Positions 1-5,546 of a DNA stretch of 7,915 nucleotides are shown here, piece by piece. This stretch comes from Anaerolineales bacterium (GTDB lineage: Bacteria > Chloroflexota > Anaerolineae > 4572-78 > J111). A program made the position numbers and the translations under genes. Numbering within the stretch: position 1 is the stretch's first letter; the number at the start of each line of letters is the position of its first letter. Location: the NCBI GenBank assembly GCA_012032575.1, contig JAAUSP010000349.1, positions 1 through 7,915 on the forward strand, given 5' to 3'. The notes under the pieces were generated by a model. The model saw nothing but the letters and a program-made list of their open reading frames with translations, made no database searches and was not told the origin of the DNA.

Positions 1-214
1 CCGGCCAATTAGCCCTGGCCTGGGTGCTGGCCCAGGCGACGACATTGTGCCCATCCCCGGCACCAAGCGGCGCACCTACCTGGAAGAAAATGTCGCCGCG
101 GCGGCGGTCCAACTGACCCTGCAAGAGTTGGCCGCCATTGATGCGGTTCTACCTCCCGGCGCAGCCAGCGGCGACCGCTATCCTGAAACAAGCATGCGGT
201 TTGTAAATCTGTAA
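1..214 (+). CDS. Aldo/keto reductase, C-terminal fragment (frameshifted near the window edge)
   Basis: This is the 3' end of a gene whose start lies outside the window. With two single-base gaps restored it reads as the end of an aldo/keto reductase: a P-A-Q-L-A-L-A-W-V-L-like helix, then D-I-V-P-I-P-G-T-K-R, L-E-E-N-V, L-T-L-Q-E-L-A-A-I-D and a P-P-G-A-A-S-G-D-R-Y-P tail. In this NADPH-dependent TIM-barrel family the P-G-T-K/R segment and the L-E-E-N helix contact the cofactor phosphate. From about base 37 to the stop at 212-214 the frame is intact. Upstream, the family consensus needs one extra C near base 6 and one extra G near base 35, so the fragment is split over three frames. The first indel is only six bases from the edge and therefore weakly supported. 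The substrate cannot be told. It lies in the same direction as the lys operon, but the promoter upstream of lysW suggests separate transcription. Confidence 0.8.
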   Translation, partial: RPISPGLGAGPGDDIVPIPGTKRRTYLEENVAAAAVQLTLQELAAIDAVLPPGAASGDRYPETSMRFVNL

Positions 215-235
215 AACTTCTCCCCACCCGTCCGC

Positions 236-268
236 AAACCTGTCAGGTCTTAAAGACCTGACAGGTTT
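236..268. repeat. Perfect inverted repeat downstream of the aldo/keto reductase
   Basis: AAACCTGTCAGGTCT (236-250) is followed by TAA and then its exact reverse complement (254-268), giving a 15-bp stem with a 3-nt loop 21 bases after the reductase stop. The RNA hairpin would be very stable, but no run of T follows on either side, so it is not a classic intrinsic terminator. It may be a dispersed palindromic repeat that also limits read-through into the lys operon. Function is inferred. Confidence 0.75.
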
Positions 269-322
269 GACAAACTGGCTCCAACACAGAGCATTGATCC
301 AAGTTCGCCCCACAAACAGCTT

Positions 323-351
323 TTCACAATATTTTTAAACTATGGTATGAT
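323..351 (+). promoter_or_regulatory. Probable sigma70-type promoter of the lysW operon
   Basis: A -35 box TTCACA (323-328, one mismatch to TTGACA) is separated by 17 bases from a -10 box TATGAT (346-351, one mismatch to TATAAT). The -10 is preceded by TGG, which gives an extended -10. Transcription would start near 358, leaving a leader of about 74 bases before lysW. This is the only strong promoter match I see before the first gene, and it fits the operon layout. Confidence 0.6.
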
Positions 352-394
352 GCTGTGCAGCATGTAGCAAAGTCACCAATGGTGAAACCTGCTA
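350..394 (+). promoter_or_regulatory. Inverted repeats at the predicted start site and in the lysW leader
   Basis: Three symmetric elements lie between the -10 box and lysW. ATGCTG-TG-CAGCAT (350-363) straddles the predicted start site. TCACCA-A-TGGTGA (373-385) is a 13-base perfect dyad. An outer pair TAGCA (365-369) / TGCTA (390-394) encloses the second dyad, so the leader RNA can form a two-tier hairpin. Either an operator for a dimeric repressor or a leader structure would fit. I recognise no known riboswitch class or T-box. The symmetry is seen; the regulatory role is inferred. Confidence 0.35.
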
Positions 395-431
395 TACCGA
401 ACACCCCATTTTAACAAAAAGGAGTTTTATC

Positions 432-605
432 ATGAGCAAAAGTGCCGAATGTCCCGAGTGTGCTGCCGACGTTAGCCTGCCCGATGATGTGATGGAAGGC
501 GAAATTATCCAGTGCCCCGACTGCGGCGCGGAACTGGAAGTGGTCAGCCTGGACCCTCTCACCCTGGAACTGGCCCCGGAAGAGGAAGAAGATTGGGGCG
601 AATAG
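432..605 (+). CDS. lysW: LysW amino-group carrier protein
   Basis: This 57-residue acidic protein is the carrier on which lysine (or ornithine) is built. The C-terminal glutamate forms an isopeptide bond with the alpha-amino group of 2-aminoadipate or glutamate, protecting it through the following steps. The N-terminal half has two zinc-binding pairs, C7-P-E-C10 and C28-P-D-C31-G. After [11 protein letters not shown] (33-43) comes an acidic tail ending in the diagnostic E-D-W-G-E (53-57). Length and pattern closely match Thermus LysW (54 residues). The start is set by AAGGAG (419-424) seven bases before the ATG. It is the first gene after the predicted promoter and lies directly before its ligase lysX. 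It is short enough to be missed by ORF callers with a 60-codon cutoff. Confidence 0.96.
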   Translation: MSKSAECPECAADVSLPDDVMEGEIIQCPDCGAELEVVSLDPLTLELAPEEEEDWGE

Positions 606-693
606 AGCAGGGTAGCAAGGTAGCAGGTAGCAAGATAACGGGCCGTGCGCACTGTTACTCTGCAACCCTGCTACTCTGCAACCTGCTACTCTG
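606..693. repeat. Short-word inverted repeat between lysW and lysX
   Basis: The gap starts with three copies of GGTAGCA (611-617, 619-625, 626-632). After a GC-rich centre it ends with TACTCTGCAACC at 656-667 and 672-683 plus a partial copy at 687-693. The two halves are imperfect reverse complements: 620-632 matches 677-689 at 12 of 13 positions, so a large hairpin could form in the operon mRNA just before lysX. It contains no credible gene. Confidence 0.7.
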
Positions 694-710
694 AATTTTG
701 AGACTTGAAA

Positions 711-1562
711 ATGAAAATCGCTATCCTGCTTTCCCGTGTACGTGTTGAAGAAAAATTACTCTTGCAAGCCTTCGATCAGGCCGGTTTGCAGCCGGAAGTC
801 ATTGACGACCGCGAAGTCATTTTTGACCTGCACCACAACACCTGGAGCCAGTACGATGTCGTCGTCGAGCGCTGCGTGACCCAATCGCGGGCCTTGTACG
901 CCCTGCGGATTTTGAACGATTGGGGCGTGCGCACCGTCAACACCCACCAGGTGGTTCAGCTTTGCGGCGACAAGCTGGAAACCTCGTCTGCCCTGATCCG
1001 CGACGGCGTGCCCTCGCCGCGCATCAAGGTGGCCTTTGACCCCGAATCAGCCCTGACTGCTATCGAAGAGATGGGCTACCCGGTTATTCTGAAGCCGGTG
1101 GTTGGTTCGTGGGGGCGGCTGCTCTCCAAAATCAATGATCGTGAAGCCGCCGAGACCGTGCTGGAGCACAAAGACGTGCTGGGCAGCTACCAACATTCCA
1201 TCTTTTACATTCAGGAGTTTATTGACAAGCCGGCCCGCGACATTCGCAGCTTTGTGGTCGGCAACGAGAATATTGCCGCCATTTATCGCTACAGCCAGCA
1301 TTGGATTACCAACACCGCTCGCGGTGGTCGGGCCGAAAACTGCCCTGTCACCCCTCAGATTGCCGAGTTATCCCTGGCCGCGGCCAAAGCCGTCGGCGGG
1401 GGCGTGGTGGCGGTTGACCTGCTGGAAACGCAGGATGGGCGGTTCCTGGTCAACGAAGTCAACCATACCATGGAGTTTCGCAACAGCATTGACACCACCG
1501 GCGTCAACATCCCGGCAGTGGTGGTGGATTATGTAGTCAAGGTGGGCCGGGGAGAAATCTGA
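711..1562 (+). CDS. lysX: LysX, LysW--2-aminoadipate ligase (RimK-type ATP-grasp)
   Basis: LysX is the ATP-dependent ligase that joins the alpha-amino group of L-2-aminoadipate (or glutamate) to the C-terminal glutamate of LysW. The 283-residue protein has an N-terminal pre-ATP-grasp region with E-R-C-V-T-Q-S-R (53-60), then L-C-G-D-K (84-88), the nucleotide-binding [11 protein letters not shown] (126-136, K128), the F-Y-I-Q-E-F hinge (165-170), W-I-T-N-T-A-R-G-G (198-206) and the Mg2+ residues in V-N-E-V-N (247-251). The following H-T-M-E-F-R-N is what I recall for the aminoadipate-using Thermus enzyme. The archaeal glutamate-using ArgX differs at this position, which is the reason to favour aminoadipate. 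An in-frame TTG at 705 would add two residues. The ATG at 711, with a purine-rich GAGA at 700-703, gives the usual M-K-I-A-I-L start. The length matches Thermus LysX. Confidence 0.95.
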   Translation: MKIAILLSRVRVEEKLLLQAFDQAGLQPEVIDDREVIFDLHHNTWSQYDVVVERCVTQSRALYALRILNDWGVRTVNTHQVVQLCGDKLETSSALIRDGVPSPRIKVAFDPESALTAIEEMGYPVILKPVVGSWGRLLSKINDREAAETVLEHKDVLGSYQHSIFYIQEFIDKPARDIRSFVVGNENIAAIYRYSQHWITNTARGGRAENCPVTPQIAELSLAAAKAVGGGVVAVDLLETQDGRFLVNEVNHTMEFRNSIDTTGVNIPAVVVDYVVKVGRGEI

Positions 1563-1569
1563 TAAATGA

Positions 1570-1596
1570 AGATTGGAGATTTAGAATCTCCAATCT
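1570..1596. repeat. Inverted repeat just after lysX
   Basis: GATTGGAGATT (1571-1581) and AATCTCCAATC (1585-1595) are exact reverse complements around TAG. One further A-T pair makes a 12-bp stem with a 3-nt loop, seven bases after the lysX stop. No T-run follows. A second, alternative pairing CCAAT (1590-1594) / ATTGG (1601-1605) overlaps its right arm. The words resemble those of the hairpin at 2815-2880. Confidence 0.7.
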
Positions 1597-1619
1597 CCGA
1601 ATTGGCGTAACTATTCAGC

Positions 1620-1704
1620 CATGTCATTTCGACCGAAGGGAGAAATCTCCGAGGCCGATGCAGCACGGGGGAGATTTCTCGGCCTACGGCCTCGAAATGA
1701 CATG
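1620..1704. repeat. Palindromic interspersed-repeat element upstream of lysY
   Basis: CATGTCATTTCGA (1620-1632) is exactly complementary to TCGAAATGACATG (1692-1704). Inside these, GAGAAATCTCC (1640-1650) is complementary to GGAGATTTCTC (1670-1680), with unmatched bulges between and a central loop at 1651-1669. The whole 85-base block can fold as one long hairpin. This TCATTTCGA...GAGAAATCTC palindrome resembles dispersed repeats I remember from several bacterial phyla. It carries an in-frame ATG (1621) open into lysY, which could mislead an annotator into adding 38 residues to LysY. Confidence 0.7.
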
Positions 1705-1734
1705 AGGGTTGAGCAGTTACAAACAGGCAAAACT

Positions 1735-2780
1735 ATGAATGAAAAACTAACCGTCAGTATCGTCGGCGGCAGTGGCTATGTGGGTGGTGAGCTACTGCGG
1801 CTGTTATTGTTTCACCCTCAGGTCACCGTCAAACAGATCACCAGCGGCAGCCAGTTTGGGAAGTTTACCCACGTGGCCCATCCCAATCTGCGCGGCGTGA
1901 CCGACCTGCAATTCAGCCACCCCGAAGCGCTGGAACCGTGCGATTTGCTTTTTTTGGCCCAGCCGCACGGCGAAGCCAGCAAGCAAATTGAACATTGGGC
2001 CGGCCTGGCCGAACGGATTATAGACACCTCGGCCGATTTCCGCCTGCGCGACCCCGCCGTTTACGCTCACTGGTACGGCGAAGCGCATCACGCCCCCGGC
2101 CTGGCTGGATAAATTTGTCTACGGCCTGCCGGAACGGTATCGCGCTCAATTGGCCGAAGCCAAATACACCAGCGGGGTGGGCTGTAACGCCACCGTGGAC
2201 CAACCTGGCCCTGGCGCCCCTGGCTGATGCCGGGCTGCTGGCCGGCGGTCGAGTGGTGGCCGATGTGAAGGTTGGTTCATCCGAAGGCGGGGCGCGGCCC
2301 AACGAAGGCTCTCATCACCCGGAGCGAAGCGGGGCGGTGCGGTCCTTCAAGCCGACCGGCCACCGTCACCAGGCTGAAGTCCGGCAAGCCCTGGGCGACG
2401 ATTTTGAGCTGTATATGTCTATCACTTCGGTCGAGCTTATCCGGGGGGCGCTGGTCACGGCGCACTGCCTGCTCAACCAGAAGGTTGAAGAGAAAGAGGT
2501 GTGGAAGGTTTACCGTCAGGCTTACAAGCAGGAGCCGTTTATCCGGCTGGTCAAGCAGAAAACCGGCATCTTCCGCTACCCTGAACCCAAACTGCTGGCC
2601 GGCACCAATTTCTGCGATGTCGGCTTTGAGGTGGAAGAAGGGACCAACCGGCTGGTCGTGATTGCCGCCATTGACAATTTGATGAAGGGCGCAGCCGGCA
2701 GCGCAATCCAGAGCATGAATGTGATGCTCGGCTGGCCGGAGAGAACCGGGCTGGAATTTCCGGGCCTGCATCCGCTTTAA
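1735..2780 (+). CDS. lysY: LysY, LysW-aminoadipyl-6-phosphate reductase, split by two frameshifts
   Basis: LysY (ArgC family) uses NADPH to reduce the LysW-bound acyl phosphate made by LysZ to a semialdehyde. With two bases removed the gene gives about 347 residues, the usual size. Visible landmarks are the nucleotide-binding G-G-S-G-Y-V-G-G-E (11-19), T-S-A-D-F-R-L-R-D, the catalytic cysteine in G-C-N-A-T (C150), then V-K-V-G-S-S-E-G-G, S-H-H-P-E-R-S-G and K-P-T-G-H-R-H (H209). The last two read like LysY rather than ordinary ArgC. Frame one runs 1735-2103, frame two 2105-2197, frame three 2199-2780. One extra G near 2103-2104 and one near 2197-2198 explain both breaks. All catalytic parts are present and in order, so sequencing or assembly error is more likely than a dead gene. 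The start is the ATG at 1735 with a weak AGGC six bases upstream; the earlier in-frame ATG at 1621 belongs to the repeat. Confidence 0.9.
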
Positions 2781-2814
2781 TAGCGGTCGCCTATAGTCCT
2801 CCAGACTAATATTC

Positions 2815-2880
2815 GCCGGGATTAGGGGATTTGGGGATAAGAAAGAAAAGAAAAAAATCCCCCAATCTCCTAATCCCGGC
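2815..2880. repeat. Long imperfect hairpin with an A/G-only loop, after lysY
   Basis: The left arm 2815-2838 (GCCGGGATTAGGGGATTTGG onward) and the right arm 2857-2880 pair over 24 positions with two exceptions, one of them a G-T wobble. The 18-base loop holds only A and G. It starts about 35 bases after the lysY stop. A transcript could terminate or stall here, but no U-tract follows the right arm. Its right arm carries an AATCTCC word like that of the hairpin after lysX. Confidence 0.7.
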
Positions 2881-2899
2881 CTAAAAATGTTGGAAAAAA

Positions 2900-3009
2900 C
2901 TTGTCCAGTCAGCTAAACTGTCATAATTTTTGAAGCGGAGCAGTCTCCCACGCCTGCGTAGCGGCGGCGTGGGAGCCGCCACTGCTTGTCCAGTCAGCTA
3001 AACTGTCAT
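2900..3009. repeat. 25-bp direct repeat flanking a GC-rich hairpin, upstream of the methyltransferase
   Basis: CTTGTCCAGTCAGCTAAACT followed by GTCAT occurs identically at 2900-2924 and 2985-3009, a period of 85 bases. Between them AGCAGT-CTCCCACGCC (2939-2954) pairs with GGCGTGGGAG (2966-2975) and, after a five-base bulge, ACTGCT (2981-2986). The layout suggests either a repeated unit of which one and a bit copies remain, or a small non-coding element flanked by direct repeats. It ends 23 bases before the methyltransferase start. With the hairpin at 2815-2880 it accounts for most of the 252-base gap; I see no gene there. Confidence 0.75.
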
Positions 3010-3032
3010 GTTTGTTTATATGAGATGAATCG

Positions 3033-3992
3033 TTGCCCCAAATCTTTCGCGCTCCGCGCAATCGAACCGTGACCCTGGCTGAGGATGAAAAATCAGTCTA
3101 CCAGGCGCGACTGCTCCGGCTCAATCAGCCCGCCGCTGTGGAGACGATCCTCGACCAAACCATCTGCCAGAACCTGCTGGAAGTGTCAGCTTATCTGCCG
3201 GAGCAGTTTGTGGATTTGCTCTTTCTCGACCCGCCCTACAACCTGAGCAAATCCTTCAACGGGCGCAGTTTCAGCCCGATGCCCCTGGCCGAATACGAAA
3301 CGTGGCTGGAGTCGTGGCTGGCCCCTCTGGTCGAAACGCTCAAGCCGACTGCTTCGATTTACATTTGCGGCGACTGGCAGTCGGCGGCGGCGATTCAGCG
3401 GGTGGCGGAGAAATATTTCATCATCCGTAACCGGATTACCTGGGAGAGGGAAAAGGGGCGTGGGGCCAAAACCAATTGGAAAAACAGTTCCGAAGATATC
3501 TGGTTCTGCACCATGTCCAAACAGTACACCTTCAACGTCGAGGTGGTCAAGCTTCGGCGGCAGGTCATCGCCCCTTACACCAAAAACGGGCAGCCCAAAG
3601 ATTGGGAGGAAAGCGAGTCGGGCCGTTTCCGCCTGACCCATCCCTCCAATCTGTGGACTGACTTGACCGTGCCCTTCTGGTCCATGCCCGAAAACACCGA
3701 CCACCCAACCCAGAAGCCGGAAAAATTACTGGCCAAAATTATCCTGGCTAGCTCTCAACCCGGTCAGGTGGTATTTGACCCATTTCTTGGTTCGGGTACA
3801 ACTTCGGTGGTGGCAAAGAAATTGGGCCGGCGTTATGTCGGGATTGAAATTGACGAAACCTACTGCTGCCTGGCCGAAAAGCGGCTGGAATTGGCTAAAA
3901 CAGACATCTCTATTCAAGGCTATACGGATGGCGTGTTTTGGGAAAGGAATACGCTCTACGAACAAAAATATAGGGGTAATTCAGACGGCTGA
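3033..3992 (+). CDS. Site-specific DNA methyltransferase, beta class (probably N6-adenine)
   Basis: This 319-residue S-adenosylmethionine-dependent enzyme methylates an exocyclic amino group in DNA. The motif order defines the beta class: catalytic motif IV D-P-P-Y-N (66-70) comes first, and the cofactor-binding motif I D-P-F-L-G-S-G-T-T (249-257) lies near the C-terminus, followed by R-R-Y-V-G-I-E-I-D (266-274). H-P-T-Q-K-P (224-229) sits just before motif I as is usual. D-P-P-Y favours N6-adenine over N4-cytosine. The middle region (about 75-220), including W-E-R-E-K-G-R-G-A-K-T-N-W-K, should hold target recognition, but the site cannot be read from sequence. The start is a TTG with GAG at 3022-3024. 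An ATG at 3025 is in another frame and would fit only if a base were missing. The gene sits inside the lys operon, and no recognisable cognate restriction gene is adjacent, so it looks like an orphan methyltransferase. Confidence 0.9.
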   Translation: MPQIFRAPRNRTVTLAEDEKSVYQARLLRLNQPAAVETILDQTICQNLLEVSAYLPEQFVDLLFLDPPYNLSKSFNGRSFSPMPLAEYETWLESWLAPLVETLKPTASIYICGDWQSAAAIQRVAEKYFIIRNRITWEREKGRGAKTNWKNSSEDIWFCTMSKQYTFNVEVVKLRRQVIAPYTKNGQPKDWEESESGRFRLTHPSNLWTDLTVPFWSMPENTDHPTQKPEKLLAKIILASSQPGQVVFDPFLGSGTTSVVAKKLGRRYVGIEIDETYCCLAEKRLELAKTDISIQGYTDGVFWERNTLYEQKYRGNSDG

Positions 3993-4559
3993 CCAATCAA
4001 CCTTGTGATAAATTTGGCTTATCGGCAAACGGGCTTGAATGGTAGTCAAAGTCAGGTCAGTATCGGAGCGATTAAAGAGGGTCAATATCCAGCGCCCATC
4101 TTCTAACTTGTGATAATATTCAATGTAAACTCGTTCCTGGTCAACCAGAACATAATCTTGCAGCGATTTCAGGGCGCGGTAGAGTTCAAATTTTTTATCC
4201 CGGTCATAATTACGGGTTGATTTGGAAAGCACTTCGACAATAAGGATGGGATTGGTAACGGTATCGGTGCGCCCTTCGACATATTCAAGGGGACCACACA
4301 CCACCATGGCATCAGGATAAGTATAAAGGCCATTCTCTTTTACCAGAATTTTAACATCGCTGGTAAAGGCGATACAGGGCTCATCGGCGACAGCCTGGTT
4401 GAGAAGTGCGTACACATTCCCGGCAATAATGTTGTGATTGATTGACCCGCCGGCCATAGCAAATATTTCACCCTGGAAATACTCGCTTTTGTGGTCCGCT
4501 TCATCTTCCAAAGCCAAATATTCAGCCGGGGTATAATACCGGGTCTGTTTTTGCAACAT
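3981..4559 (-). CDS. Uma2-family putative endonuclease (DUF820, PD-(D/E)XK fold)
   Basis: The 192-residue protein has the standard Uma2 pattern: Y-T-P-A-E-Y-L-A-L-E (9-18), a K-S-E-Y-F-Q-G-E-I-F-A-M-A-G segment (24-37), N-H-N-I-I-A-G-N (41-48), Y-P-D (81-83), I-V-E-V-L-S-K-S-T (107-115) and Y-D-R-D-K-K-F-E-L-Y (118-127). D83, E109 and a lysine around K122/K123 are the likely nuclease-type active-site residues. The family is abundant in Cyanobacteria and Chloroflexota and is predicted to have a restriction-endonuclease fold, but its role is not established. The start at 4559 is chosen because AGAGGA (4573-4568 on the minus strand) lies about seven bases upstream; an earlier in-frame ATG at 4589 lacks that support. 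The end overlaps the methyltransferase end by 12 bases, tail to tail. This stretch is visibly AT-richer than the lys genes, hinting at acquisition. Confidence 0.9.
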   Translation of the reverse strand: MLQKQTRYYTPAEYLALEDEADHKSEYFQGEIFAMAGGSINHNIIAGNVYALLNQAVADEPCIAFTSDVKILVKENGLYTYPDAMVVCGPLEYVEGRTDTVTNPILIVEVLSKSTRNYDRDKKFELYRALKSLQDYVLVDQERVYIEYYHKLEDGRWILTLFNRSDTDLTLTTIQARLPISQIYHKVDWSAV

Positions 4560-4566
4560 AATATCG

Positions 4567-4585
4567 TTCCTCTGATGATATTTTA
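4567..4585 (-). promoter_or_regulatory. Possible promoter and ribosome binding site of the Uma2 gene
   Basis: On the minus strand AGAGGAA (4573-4567) precedes the ATG at 4559 by seven bases and decides that start. TAAAAT (4585-4580), preceded by TGT, could be an extended -10 box. No good -35 match is present, so the promoter part is weak. The divergent gap to lysZ is only 72 bases and must hold the signals for both genes. Confidence 0.35.
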
Positions 4586-4620
4586 ACACGTTTGAACAAA
4601 ATTATCCAGAAGAATGCAAG

Positions 4621-4626
4621 AGAGGA
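4621..4626 (+). promoter_or_regulatory. Ribosome binding site that fixes the lysZ start
   Basis: AGAGGA at 4621-4626 lies five bases before the ATG at 4632. It falls inside the longer in-frame reading from the ATG at 4614, which has no such site. The ATG at 4632 also gives the conserved M-I-V-L-K-I-G-G kinase N-terminus. Confidence 0.7.
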
Positions 4627-4631
4627 AATTT

Positions 4632-5435
4632 ATGATTGTCTTAAAGATAGGCGGCAGTGAAGGCATCAATTACGATTTCATTGCCGATGACATTGCAGTG
4701 CTGGTCAAAGAAGGCCAGCCGCTCATCGTCGTCCACGGCGGCTCGGCGTTGACCAACAAAGTGGCCGAACAACTGGGCCACCCGCCGCAGTTTGTCACCT
4801 CGGTCAGCGGCTTTAGTTCCCGCCGCACCGACCGGCGCACCCTGGAAATTTTCGAGATGGTTTACTGCGGCCAGATGAATAAGGGCCTGGTCGAAAAGTT
4901 GCAAATGCGTGGGGTCAACGCGGTCGGGCTGAGCGGGCTGGATGGCCGCATCTGGGAAGGACCGCGCAAAGATACCATCAAGGTCATCCAGAATGGCCGC
5001 CGCCTCGTCATCCGGGATGACTACACCGGCAAGGTCGAAAAGGTCAACACGGCTTTGCTGCAAAGCCTGCTCGACGCCGGGGCGCTGCCGGTGCTGACCG
5101 CCCCCGCCGCCAGCTACGACGGCGAGGCCATCAACGTGGACGGCGACCGGGCCGCCGCCGCCACCGCTGCCGCTTTTCAGGCCGAAGCGCTGATTATCCT
5201 CAGCAACGTGCCGGGGCTGCTGGAAAAGTTCCCGGACGAGTCGAGCCTGATCCGCCAGATTCCGGCGGCCAAGATTGACCAATTTATGAGCGTGGCCGAA
5301 GACCGCATGAAAAAGAAAGTCATGGGCGCACAGGAAGCCCTGGCTCAGGGCATTGGCAAAGTCATTTTTGCCGATGGTCGGGTGGAGCAGCCGGTGCAAA
5401 GAGCGATCAGGGGCGAAGGAACGGTTATTGGATGA
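4632..5435 (+). CDS. lysZ: LysZ, LysW-aminoadipate 6-kinase
   Basis: LysZ, an N-acetylglutamate kinase (ArgB) relative, uses ATP to phosphorylate the side-chain carboxylate of the LysW-bound amino acid. The product goes to LysY. The 267-residue protein (Thermus about 269) begins M-I-V-L-K-I-G-G (K5 and the glycines bind phosphate). It continues with V-V-H-G-G-S-A (33-39), T-D-R-R-T-L-E-I-F-E-M-V (66-77), the L-S-G-L-D-G-R segment (100-106), A-I-N-V-D-G-D (166-172), L-S-N-V-P-G-L (190-196) and the C-terminal K-K-K-V-M-G-A (227-233, with the ATP-site lysines). The form N-V-D-G-D and the E-I-F-E-M-V-Y-C-G stretch match LysZ more than ArgB. It is cut off from lysY by about 1.85 kb of foreign-looking sequence, so it may need its own promoter. 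None is clear in the 72 bases before it. The repeat after it begins within its stop codon. Confidence 0.95.
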   Translation: MIVLKIGGSEGINYDFIADDIAVLVKEGQPLIVVHGGSALTNKVAEQLGHPPQFVTSVSGFSSRRTDRRTLEIFEMVYCGQMNKGLVEKLQMRGVNAVGLSGLDGRIWEGPRKDTIKVIQNGRRLVIRDDYTGKVEKVNTALLQSLLDAGALPVLTAPAASYDGEAINVDGDRAAAATAAAFQAEALIILSNVPGLLEKFPDESSLIRQIPAAKIDQFMSVAEDRMKKKVMGAQEALAQGIGKVIFADGRVEQPVQRAIRGEGTVIG

Positions 5436-5530
5436 ATGGCGAATGGCGAATGGCGAATCAGAAGTATTCGCCCATCCACCATTCGTTCATTCGCCATTCG
5501 TTCATTCGCCATTCGTTCATTCGCCATTCA
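5434..5530. repeat. Tandem short-word inverted repeat filling the lysZ-lysJ gap
   Basis: GAATGGC is repeated three times (5434-5440, 5441-5447, 5448-5454) plus GAAT. The first copy overlaps the lysZ TGA. Further on the 15-base unit CATTCGTTCATTCGC repeats three times without spacing (5480-5494, 5495-5509, 5510-5524) followed by CATTCA. The right-hand words contain the reverse complement (ATTCGCC) of the left-hand words, so a long hairpin is possible. It is open in several frames, so the lysJ reading frame extends upstream to 5436, but that extension is repeat and not protein family sequence. Confidence 0.8.
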
Positions 5531-5546
5531 CAGGATAATCAAAACT

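Noticed and set aside
236..268. Intrinsic terminator
   Set aside because: The stem is strong, but no run of T follows on either strand; it fits a palindromic repeat better.
350..431. Lysine riboswitch or T-box in the lysW leader
   Set aside because: The leader is only about 74 bases, too short for either class, and none of their conserved core sequences is visible.
1621..1734. N-terminal extension of LysY from the ATG at 1621
   Set aside because: The extension translates the palindromic repeat, and the conserved G-G-S-G-Y-V-G-G fold begins normally from the ATG at 1735.
2095..2205. Programmed frameshifting in lysY
   Set aside because: Neither shift site shows a slippery heptamer with a clear downstream stimulator. 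Two separate shifts in one gene, plus similar indels in other genes, fit sequence error better.
3033..4559. Calling the methyltransferase and Uma2 a restriction-modification system
   Set aside because: Uma2 genes are widespread and usually unlinked to methyltransferases. The genes are convergent, not co-transcribed, and nothing in the sequence shows a shared target.
4641..5399. Long minus-strand open frame opposite lysZ
   Set aside because: It is a shadow of GC-rich coding sequence; the + strand carries all LysZ motifs.
5434..5530. Possible CRISPR array from the repeated 15-base units
   Set aside because: The units are directly adjacent with no unique spacers, are far shorter than CRISPR repeats, and no cas gene is present.
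5436..5546. N-terminal extension of LysJ from the ATG at 5436
   Set aside because: It encodes only the translated tandem repeat; the family N-terminus starts at 5547.
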